Part shown: piece after piece, positions 60,530-64,000 of the stretch
Position numbering within the stretch: position 1 is the first letter of the stretch
How the letters are laid out: every line of letters begins with the position of its first letter
Assembly (NCBI RefSeq): GCF_041296385.1
Contig: NC_091020.1
Span: forward strand, 35,054,501-35,118,500
Source: Aphelocoma coerulescens
Lineage: Eukaryota > Chordata > Aves > Passeriformes > Corvidae
DNA: 64,000 bases
Direction: 5' to 3'
Position numbers and translations under genes: made by a program
The notes under the pieces: model-generated
Databases searched by the model: none
What the model was told of the DNA's origin: nothing
The model's input: the letters and a program-made list of their open reading frames with translations, nothing else

Positions 60530-60680
60530 TTAAAAGCCAGCCCGGACGCGAGTGACTGGCGTGGAAAGCTAAAAAGCAACTTGAAAGTTTGGGGGAATTA
60601 TTTTTTGCGCGGCTCAAACGCGAGGCGAGGATTAGAAACAGTTTAAAAGCTTTCCCATCCCAACGTTATCCATCAGAGGC
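60530..60680. promoter_or_regulatory. Small CpG-rich island
   Basis: CpG-containing words 'gcccggacgcgagtgactgg', 'ttttttgcgcggctcaaacg' and 'cgaggcgaggattag' in AT-rich flanks, adjoining TTTTTAATTAAAAG at about 60,523-60,536. Possible regulatory element. Confidence 0.3.
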
Positions 60681-62149
60681 CCCTCGGAATGCCCAGATGA
60701 ATATGGGAGTGGACAAGGTTCTGGTTCCTTTCAGAGAGCTGCCTCGACCTTCTGGGTTTTTCCTCGGGCATTGATGTTTGGTGCGTATGAAAGGATTTCT
60801 CCAGGGGTTTCTCCAAGGGTTTTGTGGGAAGTGAAGCAGATTGGGTGAAGTCAGAATACAGACTTAAGTTCTCTCTGTGTTTTTGGTGGGAGAGAACTGA
60901 CTCCTGCATTATCTCACAAACACATAGGAAACATAAAAAGGGGAAATTATGCAGAAAAACATAAATTATGTAGATGCTGGAAAGCCTATGCAAAACATGA
61001 TATGTGCACATAATAGCATATTTCCCTAGGGTCTAATTGCATCCTTTGGGTACCTTTTGAAGCATCTGAATATTCAGAAGAAAGCAAATTTATTGTAATT
61101 TACAAAATATCACAAAAAATAAGGTTGATACAATGATGGATGTTGTAATGGAAACTCACTCTTCAGTTGTTGTCTCAAAGTTGACCGAAGACTAAAATGT
61201 AATAAATTAGTGCAGCTGCTATGTGGGGGATAGAGCTGCTTCCCTCAGCCCATCAGCCCCTTTCCCTTGCAATCCCCGTGCTTTTCCAGATGTTTTTTCA
61301 GCAGGTCCTCGGCGCCAACCCGTGCGAGGGGAACCGTGGGTGATAAAGGGCTCGTGTTTATTTTCTCCTCAGGAGCTGGGATTTAGTCAGGGGAGAGGAG
61401 CTCTGTGACGGTGGAGTGGCCCTAAGTGGGCGTGATGGGAGAGCTCTGGTGTCAGAAAGGATCCTCAGGAATTCTGGGCTCCCATCAAAATTCCTGCTGA
61501 GCCTCACTGAGCAAACTGGCAGAGACTTCTCTGCATCAAGAAACGGGATGTGCAGATAACCAAAAGCCCCTGGACCAGTTACAGCTGCCCTCAGTGATCC
61601 CTCTCCCGTTCAGAGCTTTTGGGAAACCTGAGATCAGTCACCAAAATCTAAATTTATTCCTCTGTCTTTGAAACGGCTTCACTGCTTTGAACTCCAGAGT
61701 CAGGAGGCAAAGGGAAACAATGGGAAATTCTTGCTGAGCCACGTTTTAACATTTTTCCAGAGGCAGGAGGTCATTGTAGCTCTTCTCTGGGAGCTGTTCC
61801 CTCATCAAAGGCCGAGTCAGATGCCCCAACCACCTCTCCCTGGGCTCCCCTTCCAAGGATTCTCATCAGCTCCTGGCACAGCCACTGGGGATTACAGACT
61901 GCTCCTCCTGCAGTGCCTCCATTGGATGGAGGCACGAGGAATTTCTTTGGATCACTGGGATCTATTTATAGCTGCTCATATTTCAGGTCAGACAGGTGTA
62001 GGCATTTGCTTTGGAGAACAAACTCCTTGGAAGAGGGAGCTATCAGTAGGTTTAAGAGTTTTCTCAGGAAATCTGAAGGAGGGTTTGCATTTGCCATCAG
62101 CATTTGTGACTGATCTGGTGTTGTCTCTGGACAAGGTCCTGAGTAGTGT

Positions 62150-62233
62150 CCTCTAGAGGTGACCCTGCTTGAGTGAAGGGTTGGATTAGATGACCTCTAG
62201 TGGTTTTCCAACCTTAACTATTCCATGATTCCG
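62150..62233 (+). mobile_element. CR1 3'-terminal fragment, plus orientation
   Basis: 'gaccctgcttgagtgaaggg', 'ttggattagatgacctctag' then 'tggttttccaaccttaacta' and 'ttccatgattccg'. It keeps the order of the 'ttgagcaggggttggactag' type of CR1 3' end. Confidence 0.92.
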
Positions 62234-63822
62234 ACTCACTGTTACGATGGCACAAGAAAGAACGTCAGATTCTGAACAGGTTTTACTGCACAAACCTTGC
62301 TCTGTTAAAAACACCTGAATTGGTCATTTTGGCCACAAAATACTGAGTCCCAAACACAAACAGTGACAGAGTGATTGGGATCCAACACGTCTGCAGAGTC
62401 TGGTTATGGGAATTTTCTGCTGACCCTAATGCAGAGAAATGTGGGGCCTCTGTGACAAATAGGAAGTTGTGCTTGATTTAAGAATCAGGGTTTTAACCTT
62501 TGTCCTTGTTCAAAATATCCACACCCTGTGGAAAGAACAAGCAGGGGGCTTGAGGCTGCAGGTGATGGCATGGTAAAAGAATCTCTGGAAGCAAGGTCTA
62601 GATCAGGAAGATACTGTGTAAAATCAGGGAAGTTTTTGGTACCCAATTTTTAACTGTATTTAAGAAGTTTTCCTCCTCCCGTGGTTACTCAGACCATGGG
62701 AAGGGCTGTGTTTTATTCCTCTGATGTGCCATGTGATGTGTAGATCCTGAGACTCTTCCTGCCTCCCAGGGAATCCGGAAAGTTTTTCGATGAGGTCACT
62801 GGGGTTTTCCAGCTCTTGTTTGTGTTACTTTCCTGCACAAATCGGTGAGGGCTGGGCTGCCTTTGGGCACCTTGGAGTGCTGTCATCCTGGAGTGTGCAG
62901 GTCCCATCCTGGTGGCACGGCCCTGTGGGATGCAGGGTAAACACCCCAATCCCAATCCATGCTCTGCCATTCCCTGCTTTGTCTCGCCTCACTGCAGCAT
63001 CCCCGTATTCAAGGAATGTGTCCAAGCTTCCCCACGCCTGGAATTTAAATACATAAATGTCCTGCACAGATCTGTTGTTGGTTGGTAATGTATTGTCAGC
63101 TGTCCTGCCAGCCTTTTTATCTTCTGATTAGCTTTGAAATCATTGGAGCCGGTGAAGATTCGTTTGTTATCCCAGTCCTCTGAGGACCAGAAATCCAGTG
63201 ATGGTGTGGATGTGCTCTGAGGCAAGTTCCCATTTGTAAGATGGATGATGATTGCTTGTCGATACTAAGAAAAAGAGCTTTGTCAAATCTGAAGTTGTCT
63301 TCTTTCTTAATGTAAAATATTATTTTTATTTTCACGCTCAGAGAAAATTGTGATGCTGCGAGCAGTAGGCAAAGGAAGAAACAACCACCACCCCAAAACC
63401 CAAGGTGACTCAGATGTTTGTTTATTTGTCTGCTTTTGAGGAGTGCAAGATGTTATTTTTATTTTTATTTCTTTCAGAACAAAAGCTGTCAAGGGAAGGA
63501 AAATACTTCTTTTATGATAAGCTCGTGCAGGTTTACAGGAATTTTCTTTCTTTAATGAGTAAAGATGTAATCTACCTCATTGCCTGCTTTCTCTAATCAT
63601 CTCCCTGAGATGTTCTGGCTCCCGTGCTTTCAACAGAGCACTCCAAGATTTAGTGGGATGTGGCTTAGTGTTGGAAAGACTTTGGGAGCTGGGAACCTTG
63701 GTCACAACCTACAGGTGCATACCTGTGGTTGTTGTGGATCTCTGCAGAGGTGTTTCCTTCAGAGCATCCTCGGACGGGGTTAAAGCACTCCCAGCTCAGA
63801 AAGGAGGGGGCTGCAGATATTT
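62234..63822. other. Non-coding stretch, no gene seen
   Basis: No exon, CR1 or long simple repeat recognised. Frames of 60-88 codons overlap on both strands. T-rich words such as 'gttatttttatttttatttc' lie near 63,450. Confidence 0.5.
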
Positions 63823-64000
63823 CAGAGAATCCCAGAATGCTTTGGGTGAGAAGGGGACTTAAGGCTCATCCAGTGCCACCCCTGCCATGGGCAGGGACAC
63901 CTCCCACTGTCCCAGGCTGCTCCCAGCCCCAATGTCCAGCCTGGCCTTGGGCACTGCCAGGGATCCAGGGGCAGCCACAGCTGTTCTGGGCACCCTGTGC
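63823..64000 (-). mobile_element. Young-type CR1 LINE, runs off the window
   Basis: 'cagagaatcccagaatgctt' followed by 'tgggtgagaaggggacttaa' and the shared core 'ccactgtcccaggctgctcc' up to the window end. Nearly identical to the copies at 1699, 9031 and 39733. The 5' limit lies outside the window. Confidence 0.93.

Larger units (their letters stand above)
58541..62149. other. Non-coding stretch with candidate regulatory islands
   Basis: No gene. 59,250-59,470 is complex AT-rich DNA ('gattaattaatcatacagtt') and 60,530-60,680 is CpG-rich. T runs at 59643-59650 and 59671-59683 and (ATT)4 at 60028-60040 are simple repeats. The 162-codon plus frame at 61668-62156 has no domain and ends next to a CR1 tip. 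Confidence 0.5.

Noticed and set aside
61668..62156. 162-codon plus frame
   Set aside because: No domain, and it stops at the edge of a CR1 fragment. There is no splice-like signal or second exon.
1..64000. CRISPR array, operons, bacterial promoters, ribosome-binding sites, tRNA or rRNA genes
   Set aside because: No direct repeats with regular spacers, no dense coding and no cloverleaf or rRNA wording was recognised. The CR1 content shows a vertebrate, avian-type genome.

Overview
The window looks like non-coding avian chromosomal DNA, probably from a songbird-type genome. The main evidence is 24 CR1 retrotransposon 3' ends and fragments. Many carry the bird-typical core that reads 'agaatcatggaatggtttg' from one side, and five long copies share an almost identical core (for example at 1699-1985, 9031-9284 and 39733-39994). 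The DNA is AT-rich, with homopolymer runs, and has no operon-like packing, no dense coding and no bacterial signals. I recognise no protein-coding gene, rRNA or tRNA. Open frames longer than 100 codons exist, but they lie in repeats or GC-rich stretches, lack recognisable domains and lack exon-like flanks. The organism and locus are inferences; I cannot name the neighbouring genes.

Layout. 1-10,900 is ordinary intergenic or intronic sequence with six CR1 copies and several poly-A/T runs. 10,877-19,636 has no recognisable CR1. It holds a CpG-rich block (about 12,600-12,900), an old palindromic element (14,460-14,561), a block of conserved-looking sequence (14,600-15,300) and what looks like an ancient LINE 3' end (about 15,325-15,420). 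At 19,637-19,880 two CR1 copies face each other. 23,926-34,845 is a second CR1-free block with CpG-rich and homeodomain-site-rich islands (24,600-24,960; 28,900-30,050; 30,330-30,780; 31,800-33,000). From 34,846 to the end CR1 copies return at a spacing of a few kilobases. They include an 830-bp copy with a decayed reverse-transcriptase C-terminus (45,783-46,610) and a tandem pair (49,174-49,762). Between them lie further conserved-looking islands (48,590-48,830; 59,250-59,470; 60,530-60,680). The window ends inside another CR1 copy.

How it works together. The likeliest reading is a gene desert or very large intron. Repeat-poor islands would be candidate long-range regulatory elements, and the rest is decaying CR1 and simple repeats. 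Conservation cannot be measured from one sequence, so every regulatory call is a hypothesis. I found no convincing new coding system. The most interesting items are the old palindromic element and LINE-like remnant inside a repeat-poor block, a wobble-paired stem around an (ATTT)n tract, two copies of a 20-bp T/A palindrome, and a chimeric CR1.
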